DNA of 22,860 bases, taken from NCBI GenBank assembly GCA_003427395.1, contig BFEA01000208.1:1864225-1887084 (forward strand). The letters run 5' to 3'. The notes beneath the pieces are model-generated. The model had not been told where the DNA came from. It did no database searches and saw only the letters and a program-made list of their open reading frames with translations. The translations under genes were made by a program, and so were the position numbers. Of the stretch, positions 1 to 11,408 are shown in pieces (the stretch's first letter is position 1; each line of letters begins with the position of its first letter). Source of the stretch: Chara braunii. Its lineage: Eukaryota; Streptophyta; Charophyceae; Charales; Characeae.

Positions 1-20
1 GAGAGAGAGAGAGAGAGAGA
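1..20. repeat. (GA)n microsatellite at window edge
   Basis: Ten GA dinucleotides fill the first 20 bases. The repeat probably continues outside the window. Confidence 0.9.
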
Positions 21-90
21 ACCCTCCCCGCACCCTTCAATTTTGTTGTTCCTTTTTCTTTTTTCTTTTCTTGTTTTTTGAAGTGGTATG

Positions 91-112
91 TTTTTTTTTG
101 GGGGGGGGGGGG
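91..112. repeat. T9-G13 homopolymer junction
   Basis: Nine T are followed directly by thirteen G. Tracts like this are unstable in replication and sequencing, so the length may be unreliable. Confidence 0.8.
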
Positions 113-169
113 TATTTTAATTTCTAAAGGAAAAGAGTTCCTACCGGTCCTTCAACTCCCCGACCCCCG

Positions 170-200
170 AAAGTCGCGGCGCGTTAACGGCCGCGACTTT
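170..200. repeat. 31-bp GC-rich near-perfect palindrome
   Basis: The arms AAAGTCGCGGC (170-180) and GCCGCGACTTT (190-200) are exact reverse complements around a centre containing CGTTAACG, itself self-complementary. The right arm runs into a T tract (198-207) that reads as the poly(A) tail of LINE A on the minus strand, so the palindrome lies exactly at that element's 3' junction. Confidence 0.85.
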
Positions 201-293
201 TTTTTTTAGCTGGGCGAGGTATTGGTGGTTTAACTAACTCCCACAACATACCATTGAATATCAACCATCGCCAATTCTGAGGGAGGAAAGGGA

Positions 294-3200
294 TCAAGAA
301 AACATTTTGGAGATCTGAGAGTAACTACTAATTGGAGTGAGAACCAGTCCCTGAAGATGAGGTGGACAGTCTGCTTGCTCTTCCCCTCCTGGCCATTTCA
401 CTTCTCCCAAGCTTCCTCCTTCAGCTCCCCCCAGCCTGTTTATATTGAATTTTTGAATACTACTAAGGATATCCTTATGAAGTGTTGTATCGTAGTACGA
501 AAAACTATCCAATGCGCCCGTATTTCGGTTTGTACAAATTGGACAATAAGGTCAACAATTCCTGTTCCTTCCAACCTCACTTCCTTTCTCTCATGGACAC
601 ACCTTTTTTACCATAATACCCACTTTCCGGCCAATTTCGAAAGAGTTTTTTTGAAATTATGAAAGTTGTATCTCATTTTGTTCCCAATGACCCAAAAGAA
701 TGATCATCCAATCCCATGGTCAATCAATACCCATTAATCCTTTCCACACGCAGTCCCATCTTCTCCATAGTAATATCGTACCCGGATATTGGATGAACAC
801 ATGTTCAATTGTCTTCCTGATCTTTTTGTTAGGGAAGACTGATAAACATGAGTTACACCATAGAAGTGTCAGACCCCGTTGTTCTAAAGTGGTATGATCT
901 ATCAGCCAGTCAATAGTGGGCAGGTATCTATGAAGCATTTGCCACTGCAGAGAGGAGAATTTGGTTGGTCTCTGTTTTAGCTTATTGAATAATTTTAAAT
1001 TTCATATTTTTGGCGCATCAACATCGAGATGTTTGACACAGTGATCCCTTATTATGAAAGACATATCCACTCTCGATCTCAACAAACGATACACTGCCTT
1101 AACTGAGAGGGGTTGCAAGGTGCGTGACTTATCTTTCTTCCTGGCTTGTCATACCCATTCAGTTGGGTCCAAAGGAAGATCCGGAATGGGGCATTGTTGA
1201 TGAAAAACTCTCCAGCATTTACTTGAAGAAATGAAAAGAACTCTAATCGTGTAGATTTCTTTGAAGGAAAAAAAAATTGACTTGGTTGGCCGGTGAAGGG
1301 CTGAGAAAGTGATTTGCAGTTATTTTGAAGAGAGCGACCAAAGCTCCTTCTCCCAGACTCACTGTTTGACCCATCTACCAACATTCTGGGTCATTCAAAA
1401 CCATTACTGTCTTCTTTATGAAACCTTACTCCTTTTGTTAACTCCCTCATCCATCTCAGGGGAATAAAAAAAATGATATGGTCCAAGTTTTGGGCTAGTC
1501 TGTGGATATATGAAATTGTTTTGTTAAGTTGAGCAGTTGTCATCCATCCTTTTTTTTCCCGGTCCCAAATATCTTTGACCCGTACTACCCTTTTTTTCAC
1601 CCATTGAGCTCAGGGAGGTCGAAAACTATTGTAAGGACAACCATTTATATTAGTTATCTTAGTTATCTATCTGTTCCCAAATAAAGGTTGCCTCAAAATT
1701 TCTTTAAAACGTGCAGGGAAAGGTTTATTTGGTAAGGGTAGTTTACGTCATATTTTCAGTAGGTAAACCCATAAGTTATCTCGCAGAAGTTTCACTCGAA
1801 ATGCACCTCTCTCTCCTTCTAACTTTGAATGTGCACTCGGGCGGGGAATATTCCAGAATCTATCTTCCAGCAAGTAAGAGGATGGACCTCAGAAGGAGCT
1901 TTTGGCGTCAATCTTGTTATTTGTTCTACTGCCACAGGTTGTCAGGGCTTGTCAATACCAACAATAAGATTTATTATCCATTGTAATAACAATGCTTGAC
2001 ATTGCAGGGTTGAGTCAAGAATTTCCAACCCCCCTCTTGACTTTGGTTGGACTAGGGTTAACCATGCCACTCGGGGAATTACTCTTTCCTTATCATGATC
2101 TCCCCTCCAAAGAAAAACTGCCACTTGTTTTTTAATTAGTTTAATATGTGGTTTACTAATTGCCCATAGTGCCGATTTGTACCATATTGAAGCTAACATG
2201 ACATTGTTTATTACCAATGATCGGCCAAAAAGAGAGGTGTGTTGACCTTTCCATTGATTCATTTTGTCTGTAGCAGATTTATAAATTCACTCTTTATTGA
2301 AAACCGATTCACCAAAAGCAGAAAGAGACACCCCCAAAATTCTCAGTGGGGCTTCCAAGGGTTACCATTGTACTCTAGGGTTCGGGTTGGCGATCTCCAT
2401 TAGAATGGATCCACCACCCTTGAGTTTTATTCCCCCAATTGACAACCATATCCAAAACCTTCGGGAATTTGTTTAGCATATTCTTGATTTCCTCCACGTT
2501 TGCAACTGGGGCTTCCATCATGATAGTCGGATCGTCCGCAAACATGGAGGCTATGGGGATCGCCTCTTCAAGTACACCTGAGATTTGTAGGTGTTTAATA
2601 TTGTGATTAGCTCTAAGATTGGCCCCCGGAGATTCCATTACAATAAAGAAACGAAAAGGGGTCAACGGATCCCCTTGTCTTACTGACCTCTGAAGATGGA
2701 TTTTTGGGGACAACAAACCATTAACAACAATTCGTGTTGTAACATTTATATGTAAAATTTTTACCCATCTTTGCATGTTAGGACAAAAGTTCAATTTTTG
2801 CAAACAAGCGTCTAGGAATCGCTAATCCACATGATCATAGGCCTTTTCAAAATCTATGAAAATAAAAGCTGTATTTTGTTTGGATTGACATGATAGTTTA
2901 ACCATTTTATTAATTAAGAGAATATTATCTTGTATATGTCGACTATTTATGAAGCCTATTTGATAGGGGTGGATTATATCAACCATCACACGGGTCATCC
3001 GGTTTGCAAGTGCTTTTGTCCATAACTTGTAAACAACTGTTTGTAAGGTTATTGGTCTATAATTCTTGATGTTTGTCTTATCCTTTTTTGTATAGTAAGG
3101 TTAGTATTGCTTGACTCACTATTTCACCCATCCTGCCTGACTCTCAAACCTCCTGAAAGTATTGTATTAAGTCTGATGAAAAAGAAGACCACATAGTTTC

Positions 3201-4784
3201 CCAAAACTCTTTAGGAAGACCATCCAGCCCCAGAGTTTTATCCTCTTTCATTTGTATTAGAGCTGTCAAAATTTCATCTTTAGTTAGTGGTCTCTCTATG
3301 ACGTCCCTTTGATTGTCTGCAATAAATTGGAAAAGTGGTTCCAGGAAGAGATGAATGGATGATCATCCTCCTGAAAACAGATGGGGTCTTTGGATAAAAG
3401 AAATAATTTTTTGAAAAAATCGTAGACAACTTCCAACCTAGCTGATGAGGATGTCGATACGGAGGAGTCTAGGGATACCTCAGGATCAAATAAAATTTTT
3501 ATAAATGAGAGTTTGACTCGTGACCGGGCCATTGCAAAAAAAGATGTGTCCATCTGTCCTACAGAAGAAAATTTTGATAGTTTGTCTCTGATTAGTTGTC
3601 CTTACCAACGATGTTGCACAAAGGTCAATAATTGGTCCCTAAGTTCCTAGATGTTGATAGTTTGGGGGGATTCACTTAGTTGTTTCTGAGATTCATAATT
3701 TATAATTTGTTCTTGAATATACTATTCTATACATTTAATGTAAATATATATTTTTTGCCTGTAATTTTAAATATTCATTACACTTTTTGGCAATGAATAC
3801 CAAACCATTATTGAACCACAAAATGTAGGAATCCTGTTTCTCTTTTGTTGATTGTCATTATTCCCACACATCTGTTAAGTGTTTTTTGAATTGACTGTGA
3901 GATAGAAGATATGTATTCAGTTTGTAAAACTTTTTCCCTTAGTATGATTTTTTCTTGAAGGATAAAAGTACTGCACACATTTTGTGATCAACACCAATCC
4001 ATGAACTTTGAGAAAAAATGGTTTCCCAAACGAGAGCTCTATCTAGATCTTCTGATAATAATATTAAATTTATTTTAGATCTAGATTGAAGTCGATTGTT
4101 CGAGTTACGTATATAAGTAAATAACCTTTATCGAAGAAAAATCCTTCGATAAGAGTAAAAAAGGTGTTCATTCTCACACAAGGCTTGTATGATATTTTCA
4201 TCCTCTTCTATATAAGGAGGACATGATGAATGAATCTTTCAGCGATCAAGGTATCTATCCGGGGCAACATTGAAATCACCCACCATTACTAAGGGAATCC
4301 CTTCCAGAATCTGCTTTCTCATATCCTGGAAGAATATAACTTTTTGTTCTATGTCATTAGGACCATATATATTAATAACACATATGACATCTAATTCAAG
4401 CTTTAAGATAACTGATATCCAGCAATACTGCTCTTTATTGGCCGCCCACTAAATTATCTCTACCCTAGAATAAGGTGACACCCAAATAGCAGTCCAAGTT
4501 GAGTTACTCCTTGGAGTCGGGGTACTAAGCTTATTGAATGGTCATATCATGTTATGAACCCGAGTGTGAGCAGGGGAACTAGTAAGATATATTTCCTGTA
4601 TGCATATAATGGCAGACCATGTTCTTCCCCCAATCTCTTTCAGTTGTTTTGATATACCCTTTTTCTTTTCCCCATCTGTTGTAGCTAATACATTGACATT
4701 AAGTGATTGAAGATCCAGTTCTGCACTTTTTGTTGCCCGGTGCCAAGATGGATTCGTACCATAATATGTTTGTAGAGCCTCCAT
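294..4784 (-). pseudogene. LINE A ORF2: endonuclease-reverse transcriptase, broken
   Basis: This would encode the enzyme that nicks the target and reverse-transcribes the element RNA onto it. Reading from 4784 down, the endonuclease start shows LNVNVLA and IICIQE, GDFN lies at 4269-4280 and a degenerate SDH motif (VDH) at 3984-3989. The RT palm has FIDFEKAYD near 2832-2859, RQGDPLTPF, and FADD at 2531-2542 followed by P instead of the L seen in LINE B. The Trp after the palm A motif (HVDW in LINE B) is a TAG stop. At 720-938 the finger keeps CNSC and HVFIQ, but the last Cys is Tyr. The tail 294-512 matches the LINE B C-terminus (KDILSSIQKF against QDIASGIRKF). About ten frame changes or stops make it non-functional. 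Confidence 0.88.
3984..4784 (-). other. APE-type endonuclease domain of LINE A ORF2
   Basis: Seen in translation: an N-terminal LNVNVLA block, EKKKGISKQLKEIGG, then IICIQE with the expected catalytic Glu, GDFNVAPD at the central metal-binding motif, and GVDHKMCAVLL in place of the C-terminal SDH motif. These are the standard landmarks of the exonuclease III/APE fold in plant LINEs. At least one frameshift separates the 4542-4784 block from GDFN. LINE B in this window has lost this domain. Confidence 0.85.
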
Positions 4785-4855
4785 CTAACCAAAAATTTAT
4801 AAAAGAATCCCCCCCTCATATTGCCTTAAAGGCGGGTCCAATTACTGCTATATAG

Positions 4856-6482
4856 TTATGAGGCAAATTGCAAGATCCCTCTTCGCAAAATAATGCTAAG
4901 AAAGGCAACCACATCCGAGGCAGACCATACAACATTGACTTTAATTTTGAGACTTTGTAACTCTAGCAATGTTACATGGGAAAACCATCTCAAACCTGCC
5001 TCTTTCTGTTTTTCAAAATGAACGAACGTATCCTTTTTTGTCATACGAGCCTTATCCCCGATTTCTGTGAGAGTTGCTTGAGAACCAGGATCATAGTGGT
5101 TTATCAAGAAATTATGCATATCACGTTTGAATGTAAGATCTCCTACGCTTTGATATTCAACATACGTTGACCATCCCCTCAATGTGATTCCCCCATATTG
5201 GTCTTGACCAATTGGCGAGCGTGACCCATGCCCCATCTACCCCCTTACCCTTAGGTGGTTGTGGTCTAACCGCATGGCCCCTTTCCAGCACATGCCTCAT
5301 TTTTTGTCTTTTGCTTGAATCCTGCGTCACCGGTGTAGGGAAGGAGACCATCCCTTGTTAAGGAGTGGAGTGATGCTGTTGTTGTTGTTTTTGCTATATC
5401 TCTCTGTGTATTTGTAGTCTCTTGCTTATCCTGCTGAGGTGAGGTCACGAGCAGATTTGAAATTATAATTGGGTTAGTAGTCGGGTTGATCTGAGACACA
5501 AATGAATGGACAAAGGCCGTCATCTGAAGTGGCATCATTACCCCTTGGTCTTGATTCGACAAATCCTTTGTAGGTTCCTCTTCATACTGTTTTCCCTCCC
5601 CGTGTCGTTGAGGGGGACAATACTGCACAGGTGGTGACTGTTCGTGGGAGGTCACCTCCTGCAAGGGCTCGTTTGAGAGAGGAATCTGATTGGATTGTCA
5701 CAATTCGTCCTCCCCACCTTTTACTGGAAGGGGAGGGTGTTGAATAGTCTGACCCTATGTCTCTCCCTTATTATCTACCCCGGAAGAGAACTCATGAGAT
5801 AGATTATCCTCCACCGATTGAGCCCCCGACCTTTCCATATCATGTCCAAAATCTAAGGATCCCCAAGTCTGCAGCGCGGGAGGGGATATGCCATCAAACT
5901 TTATTGTTACCAATGCAGATGTCATTACCTCTTCCCTCGCTACCTCCTCACAATCCTTAGGTAAAGTGGGCAGTGGTTGAAACATAATCATCATTGTATA
6001 GAGCATGCGTTGACTGACCACCGTCCATTTAGCACCTAGCGGGAGACCATCCTTGAGCACCCATTTCAAGAAGGGGCTCGCATCCATCAAGTTGATGAGC
6101 TGCACATAAGACGTGTCCCATAATTAAGCCGTAGTTGTTCCATACTTTAATTTAAGTTGTTGAAGTAGTCATTCTGCGAGTTGTATCATTTACTGTTCCA
6201 CCGTTATGTAATCCTCGTTTTCTGGGAGGGGAGCTTCAGCCATAGGGCTGTCGACTTTTAGTTGCTCTGAATCATTGTCTATTGGGACAGGCCCAAATGC
6301 TTCCCGAAACAAATCCTGCTGTGAATCCTTCTCTTGTTTTTTATTTTGTTCTGTTGCGATTGATCTTGATGCATGAGAAGCATCCCCTAAAAAAAATTCC
6401 CTTGCTCTTTTTTATTACATGATGCTAACTCTTCCTTGGACGGTTGGACCTCCATGTTCGTTAATAATGAGGACCTCCTTTA

Positions 6483-6521
<39 letters not shown>

Positions 6522-8565
6522 TTTGCCTCCTCGTCCTTCTGATTAGTGGTAAGTCTTGTGAGGCCTCCGCTGCCCAAGTCGTGGTCCATTCCTGCACCCG
6601 GTCCTGCTTATCCTTTGGGGACTCAGTTATCTGAGATGTCGGATCCCTTCCATTTAAGGCATTTCCCACTTCATTTAGGTATTTCTGCAGATCCGGTTCA
6701 CCTAAACCATGTGTTGCTTACTTCTTTTGACCCGAGCTTGAGGATGCAGTCTTCCCAATCTCCCTTGATAAGTGTTGATTTATGGGGAGAGATGTGGAGG
6801 AGTTGCCCTTGTTAACAACTTTATCCGTCGTTTTCGGGGGTATCCAGCTGTCTGGCGGTTTCGTGTCCCAGTTCGCATCCCCTTCTTTTTCCCACATCCA
6901 TCTCTTAGGCTTTGAGCCCTTGTTTGATCTCTCGAGTACACCCAACCCTCGTGTCCCTTATCCACGGTTCTCCACATATTGTTCTTGAAGGGATCTCTGA
7001 TCAATCTCCCTTTCACCCTTTGTCTGCGTGTTGGGTTTTGATCACAAGCCTAGTCCCTACTGAGGTGGCCATAAATTTTACAGCGGAAGCACCATGGACG
7101 CAATTTGTGTGTCGTGTGAATATGAAATTCCTTCCCCTCCACTCTGTATGGAATAACATCATCCATAGTGAAGGGAAGGTTAGAAGGGTAGTTAATTGCC
7201 AACATTAGATAATTATCCCGTCTTGCTACGAATGCTGGGAGGGGATTAATGAAGTCAAAATATTATGTACCTCCCCAAAATCGTGGATGAGGGCAGCTTG
7301 GATTTCTATTGGAATATGCAAAATTCTACCCAATAGAAATCCTCCATCATCTGACGGCGCCGTCCATCTGGATCCTGTTTTTGGGGGGCCCATGGATATA
7401 TTCGGACTTCTGATCGATTATATCTAAACTTTCTCTATCCATCAATTGTATTCTTGTTAGATTCATGAATACTAAATATAGTATAAACAATCGATGAAAC
7501 TGGTTGTATTAGAAAATCGTTCTACACAACTTCTTGGTTTTCTTTAAACACAGCAAGACGTCTACTCACCCAGTTGAATTTTTCATTTATTGACTTAAGA
7601 GCATCATCATCATGAAACACCCAGTTATTTGCATGTCGCTGATAGACTGCATCGCGTTCCATTAACTTCTTGGCTGGGTAAGCTTTGATCATGGATTTTT
7701 TTTCCCCAATATCCACTACCCTGTTCTCTGATGGGCTTATTAATTTAGATAGGAAAAAATCACGTGCTGAGGGCAAACTAAATAGATAATTTTGAAGGGA
7801 GGAGGCGTGTTGTCCTGATCTCTTAATTTCAAGCGTTTTAGTTTGAGTTGGTCCTCTTATCTTTTCTGCCCACGTAGAAGGAGGAGTCATTTCCTGACCA
7901 ATATTCTTACCACTTAATATCAAGGAAAGTAATTGTGGCCCAGACAACAGGTTTGATGAAGATGGTGGAGCATTTCCGAGCTCCATTCTTTCCTGCCCCC
8001 CCACCATCTCCTCCCCTCATTTTTCTTCTTCCACTGCCTCCCTAGTCCTACTCTCGCATTCTTCTTCCCTTTCCCCCCCTCCTGTTCCTCCTCTGTCCTC
8101 CCTAACTCCCCTCCAACCACCTCCCATCCCCCTTCCTCCTTCCTTCCTCTATGATTGATTTTTGGCAGCCCTTCCAACCGCCTTTTGTAGAGCGGGGAAC
8201 CCCATCCCATCCTGTGACGAGAATGGCACGTGTATATTGGTGTTCTGGGACACAAGGTCATGTTGATCAGTCAAAATATCTTCCCCTGTCTGCATTTTAT
8301 CCAGTGCGTCAGTCGTTCCAGCCCAGTGTGTAACAACTTTCTCATCCTCCTTCAAAGCATACAATGGGTGAATTACCATGGTCTGGTTTTACTGATTGGT
8401 ACCCCTCACTCCTCTCCCCACACCAGAGGTAATAAGGGAGACCATAGGAGAAGTATGGAAATTAACATTGACCAATTTGTAGGAGGGTGTGGAAGAGATA
8501 GGATTACCCTGGGAAAGGGCATAATTTTGAAGAGCCCTCTCTTCTTCTGTGAAGAATTTCGCCAT
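4856..8565 (-). pseudogene. LINE A ORF1: RNA-binding gag-like protein with CCHC knuckle, broken
   Basis: The likely start is ATG at 8563-8565, reading MAKFFTEEERALQNYALSQ. Downstream blocks are recovered by changing frame: 7522-8007 (containing AYPAKKLMERDAVYQRHANN and the segment up to ENQEVV), about 7255-7520 (ending GGFLLGRILHIP, EIQAALIHDFGEVHNIL) and 7060-7255 with CFRCKIYGHLSRD. The pattern resembles the DUF4283-like RNA-binding region followed by a zinc knuckle in plant LINE ORF1 proteins, which bind the element RNA. The knuckle's last Cys position is a TAG stop. The remaining part (4856-6950) is hydrophilic and unassigned, with a TTA/ATT repeat at 6481-6521. If one ORF, it spans about 1,230 codons, long for a LINE ORF1; insertion or a separate ORF is possible. 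Confidence 0.7.
6481..6521. repeat. (ATT)n trinucleotide repeat inside LINE A ORF1
   Basis: About thirteen ATT/TTA units. On the minus strand it reads AAT and lies in the non-conserved middle of ORF1, so it probably expanded after insertion. Confidence 0.9.
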
Positions 8566-9130
8566 CTAGGGTGATAGATAGTGATTCGACCTTCTTTATT
8601 GTTGTAATTTGTGTCCGTTTACTATGCAGGACTTGCCTAATAGGTGTGTGTAATTGCTTAAATGTTATTTGTCTCATTGCCACGCGAAACATTAGTGTAG
8701 AATCGACCTGCCTGTGAATCCTTTGATGACGAATAATCCGAGTCATTTTGATTTGAAAAAGTTTGAGAGGAGACCTAATATTGATTAGTGACCGTAGATT
8801 GTTGTTATTCCTTTTATTTTTTCTTTTTTTTTAATATAAAAGGTGACTGGCTGGGAGAAACCAAAAACAAGGAAAAAAGGTGAGAATATGAAACACAAGG
8901 AGTGAAAAGGAGGAACGAGGTACTTCACTATATCAACTGACTCTGTCGCTTTAACTATCCGCATTTTTTATGTCCTCACTTCTTTCTTTCTAAGTTTCCA
9001 CCTTCCTTTCGTTTTGAGTTCCAATTGATTCGATCTGATATTCACCCGTCTTCCTTTTGCTTCTGCCTCCGCTTTTTCATCAACCTCTCCTTCCTCCCGT
9101 ACCGTTGATTGAATGGTCTAGAATCCTCTT
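8566..9130. other. No gene seen; possible LINE A 5' leader then unassigned sequence
   Basis: The first about 260 bases, up to a T-rich tract near 8812-8832, could be the 5' untranslated region of LINE A. From 8840 to 9130 I see neither a repeat nor a coding pattern. Confidence 0.4.
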
Positions 9131-10312
9131 CCAACCAATTTTTAATTGCCTATTACTGTCGTGCTATGACATGGCTACCAAGGCAACATGTAACGGACAA
9201 TGCTGTAGAAAATAACTGAGAAGTTGTAAGTGATCTTCCGAGGATGATGCTACGTAGTTCATGAGTCCTTTCCCCTACCCAGCATGACATGTGCCTCTGA
9301 TCCAACCTTGCTCAATCAGCAGCTCAACAAAGTTGTCCGTTTATTCCCTACAAGAGTTGATGTGGCATTCCCAAGACGGTTTTTCTCTCTGTGTGGTAAT
9401 GCACCCTCATGACTATCACTCATTGTCATAGATGCGAAGTCAGAGTAAAAAGAGCAATGATGTAAAGGGATCTGAGATTCCCCCCCACCGTTATGAATTT
9501 TCATTGCCTATTATTGTCGTGCTATGGCATAGCTACCAAGGCAACACGTAATGGACAATGCTGTAGAAAAAACTAAGAAGTTGTAATTGATCTTCCGAGG
9601 ATAATGCTACGTAGTTCATGAGTCCGTTCCCCTACCCATCATGACACGTGTCTCTGATCCAACCTTGCTCAATCAATAGTTGTGACCCGTATCCCACAAG
9701 CCTGATGCTGAGACTGGGCGCCAACCTTGCTCAATTACCAGCGCGACAAAACTGTTCGTTCATTCCTACCGGAGTTGACGTGGCATTCCCCGGACGATTT
9801 TTCTCTCAGTGTCGTAATGCACCCTCATTACTATCACTCATTGACATAGATGCCAAGTCAGAGTTAAAAGAGCGATGATGTAAAGAGATTTGAGATTCTC
9901 CCCCACCGTTTAACTTACCAATTTTCATTGCCTATTATTGTCGTGCTATAATATAGTTACCAAGGCAACACGCAATAGACAATGCTGTAGAAAAAACTGA
10001 GAAGTTGTAAATGATCTTCCGAGGATGAAGCTACGTAGTTCATGAGTCCTTTCCCCTACCCATCATGACACGTGTCTCTGATCCAACCTTACTCAATCAA
10101 TCAGTCGTGGCCCATATCCCACAAGCCTAATGTTGGGACTGGGCGCACGACAACGCTGTCCGTTCGTTCCCTACCGTAGCTGACGTGGCATTCCCGTTGT
10201 ATTCCACCGGACGATTTTTCTCTCAGTGTCGTAATGCACCCTCATTACTATCACGCCTTGTCATAGATACCAAGATAGAGTAAAAAGAGCAATGTTGTAA
10301 AGGGATTTGAGA

Positions 10313-10363
<51 letters not shown>
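9131..10363. repeat. Three-unit tandem array, period about 360-430 bp
   Basis: Units begin at the shared word ATTGCCTATTA at 9145, 9503 and 9927 (spacing 358 and 424). All contain CTACCAAGGCAAC, CTACGTAGTTCATGAGTC, TGGCATTCCC, GTAATGCACCCTCAT and end GAGATTC/GAGATC plus a C run. Unit 1 lacks about 62 bp present in unit 2, and that stretch is bounded by two copies of CCAACCTTGCTCAAT. Short open frames on both strands are not conserved in phase, so I treat it as non-coding. Confidence 0.9.
10314..10363. repeat. Fifty-base C homopolymer
   Basis: An uninterrupted run of 50 C ends the third unit. The equivalent positions in units 1 and 2 have only seven and five C, so this is a local expansion or an assembly artefact. 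Confidence 0.9.
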
Positions 10364-10368
<5 letters not shown>

Positions 10369-10483
10369 TACCAACGGAACACTCTCCCGTGGTGACACGT
10401 GGTTGTAGCGAAGCTATCACAAGGCTTGATCGACTCCCCCGGTTAAATCACGCTCTTAGCTACGATGGGCAACCACTCCTTCG

Positions 10484-11130
10484 TGTGAGCTACGCATTCC
10501 TCCTGTACGAAATTTCCATAAACTCATAGTCAAAAGTCGCTTACGATTCTACTCATTGTTTTGCTGACTTGTACTGCTTCTGCTGACGTAGCCTCCCACT
10601 TTTCCCATATCACCCACCCAACCATAAGCTTCCCGGGATGAGTGGAAGTGGTATGACGATCACCTCTTCCCCAAGGACCCCCGACAAACCTTGCCTTGCG
10701 TTGTGGCTATGACGAGCGACCGTTTCCTTGTTCTCGCAAACCTGCTCGATAGCCACTTTTTTATGCGAGTTGCGCATTCCTCCAAAATTTCGATACACTC
10801 ATAGCCAAAAGACGTTTGCGACGACAACCACTTCTTGATGCGAGTTGCACATTCCTCCTTTACAAAATTTTGATACACTCATAGCCAAAAGACGTTTGCA
10901 ATTCTACTCATCGTTCTGTTGACGTGTGTTGTTTCTGCTTACAGGCTGTTGTAGCCTCCCACTTCAGATTTTTAAAATCCCCCATCACCCACCCAACCGT
11001 ACGCTTCTCCAGGGGAGTGGAAGTGACATCGCTGTTCGTGATCACCTCTTCACCGAGGACACCTGGTCAAACCTATCCTTGCCTTGTGACTATGGCGGGC
11101 AGCCCCTCCCTTGGTCTCGCAAGCCTGGTG
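10484..11130. repeat. 355-bp tandem duplication with nested 75-bp unit
   Basis: ATTCTACTCAT recurs at 10546 and 10901, followed in both by a GTAGCCTCCCACTT block, CACCCACCCAACC and GATCACCTCTTC. A shorter unit (GCGAGTTGC, CATTCCTCC, GATACACTCATAGCC, AAAGACGTTTGC) is repeated at 10763 and 10838 and more weakly at about 10487. No coding signal. Confidence 0.85.
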
Positions 11131-11222
11131 TGACGACCGGGCGTGAGCAGTACATTCCCCCCACTAACTAGTTTTTTTTCCCTACCTGGGAATCCTCCGA
11201 AACTCTACCATCCAAGGCCATT

Positions 11223-11375
11223 CTGTAAATGGGACGTTGGACCCGCTTTCCAGCAGGTGATGCTCCCCACCAATAGATGCAACCTCTCCACTGGTGCCAA
11301 CTTACTTTGTAAGGGACGTCGGGGCCGGTTCCCCGACTTTATAAAGATATTGCTCCATTTCTTAAAAAAAAAAAA
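11223..11375 (+). mobile_element. Inverted orphan copy of LINE tail box with A tail
   Basis: The box at 11235-11282 is the reverse complement of the boxes at 11619, 16375 and 16519, sharing CCAGCAGGTGATGCTCCCCA and CCAATAGATG. In the sense that puts poly(A) at the 3' end, this copy reads on the plus strand and ends in A12 (11364-11375). The segment after the box differs from the other copies and contains GTCGGGG/CCCCGAC inverted repeats. No LINE coding sequence precedes it, so it may be a short retroposon sharing the LINE tail or a strongly 5'-truncated LINE. Confidence 0.6.
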
Positions 11376-11408
11376 TAATTGTTCAGTTTATTTCTCCACA
11401 TAATATAG

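Larger units (their letters stand above)
198..8565 (-). mobile_element. LINE A: near full-length, decayed L1-like non-LTR retrotransposon
   Basis: On the minus strand the order is ORF1 (8565 to about 4856), ORF2 (4784 to about 294), a short 3' region and an A10 tail (T198-207). ORF2 carries endonuclease, reverse transcriptase, a zf-RVT-like finger and a C-terminal extension, all co-linear with LINE B at 16.3-20.3 kb. This is the plant L1-like layout. Every domain is interrupted by stops and frameshifts, so the element is an old, inactive copy. The 5' end is uncertain: I stop at the ORF1 start, but a 5' untranslated region may reach about 8.83 kb. No convincing target-site duplication was found. 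Confidence 0.85.

Noticed and set aside
210-240. Possible tail box in LINE A (CCACCAATA on the minus strand just before the A tail)
   Set aside because: Only nine bases match; the rest of the box and the hairpin are not visible.
9648-10420. Small open frames on both strands in the tandem array, one with a poly-Gly stretch
   Set aside because: Not conserved in phase between the three units; poly-Gly comes from the C50 run.
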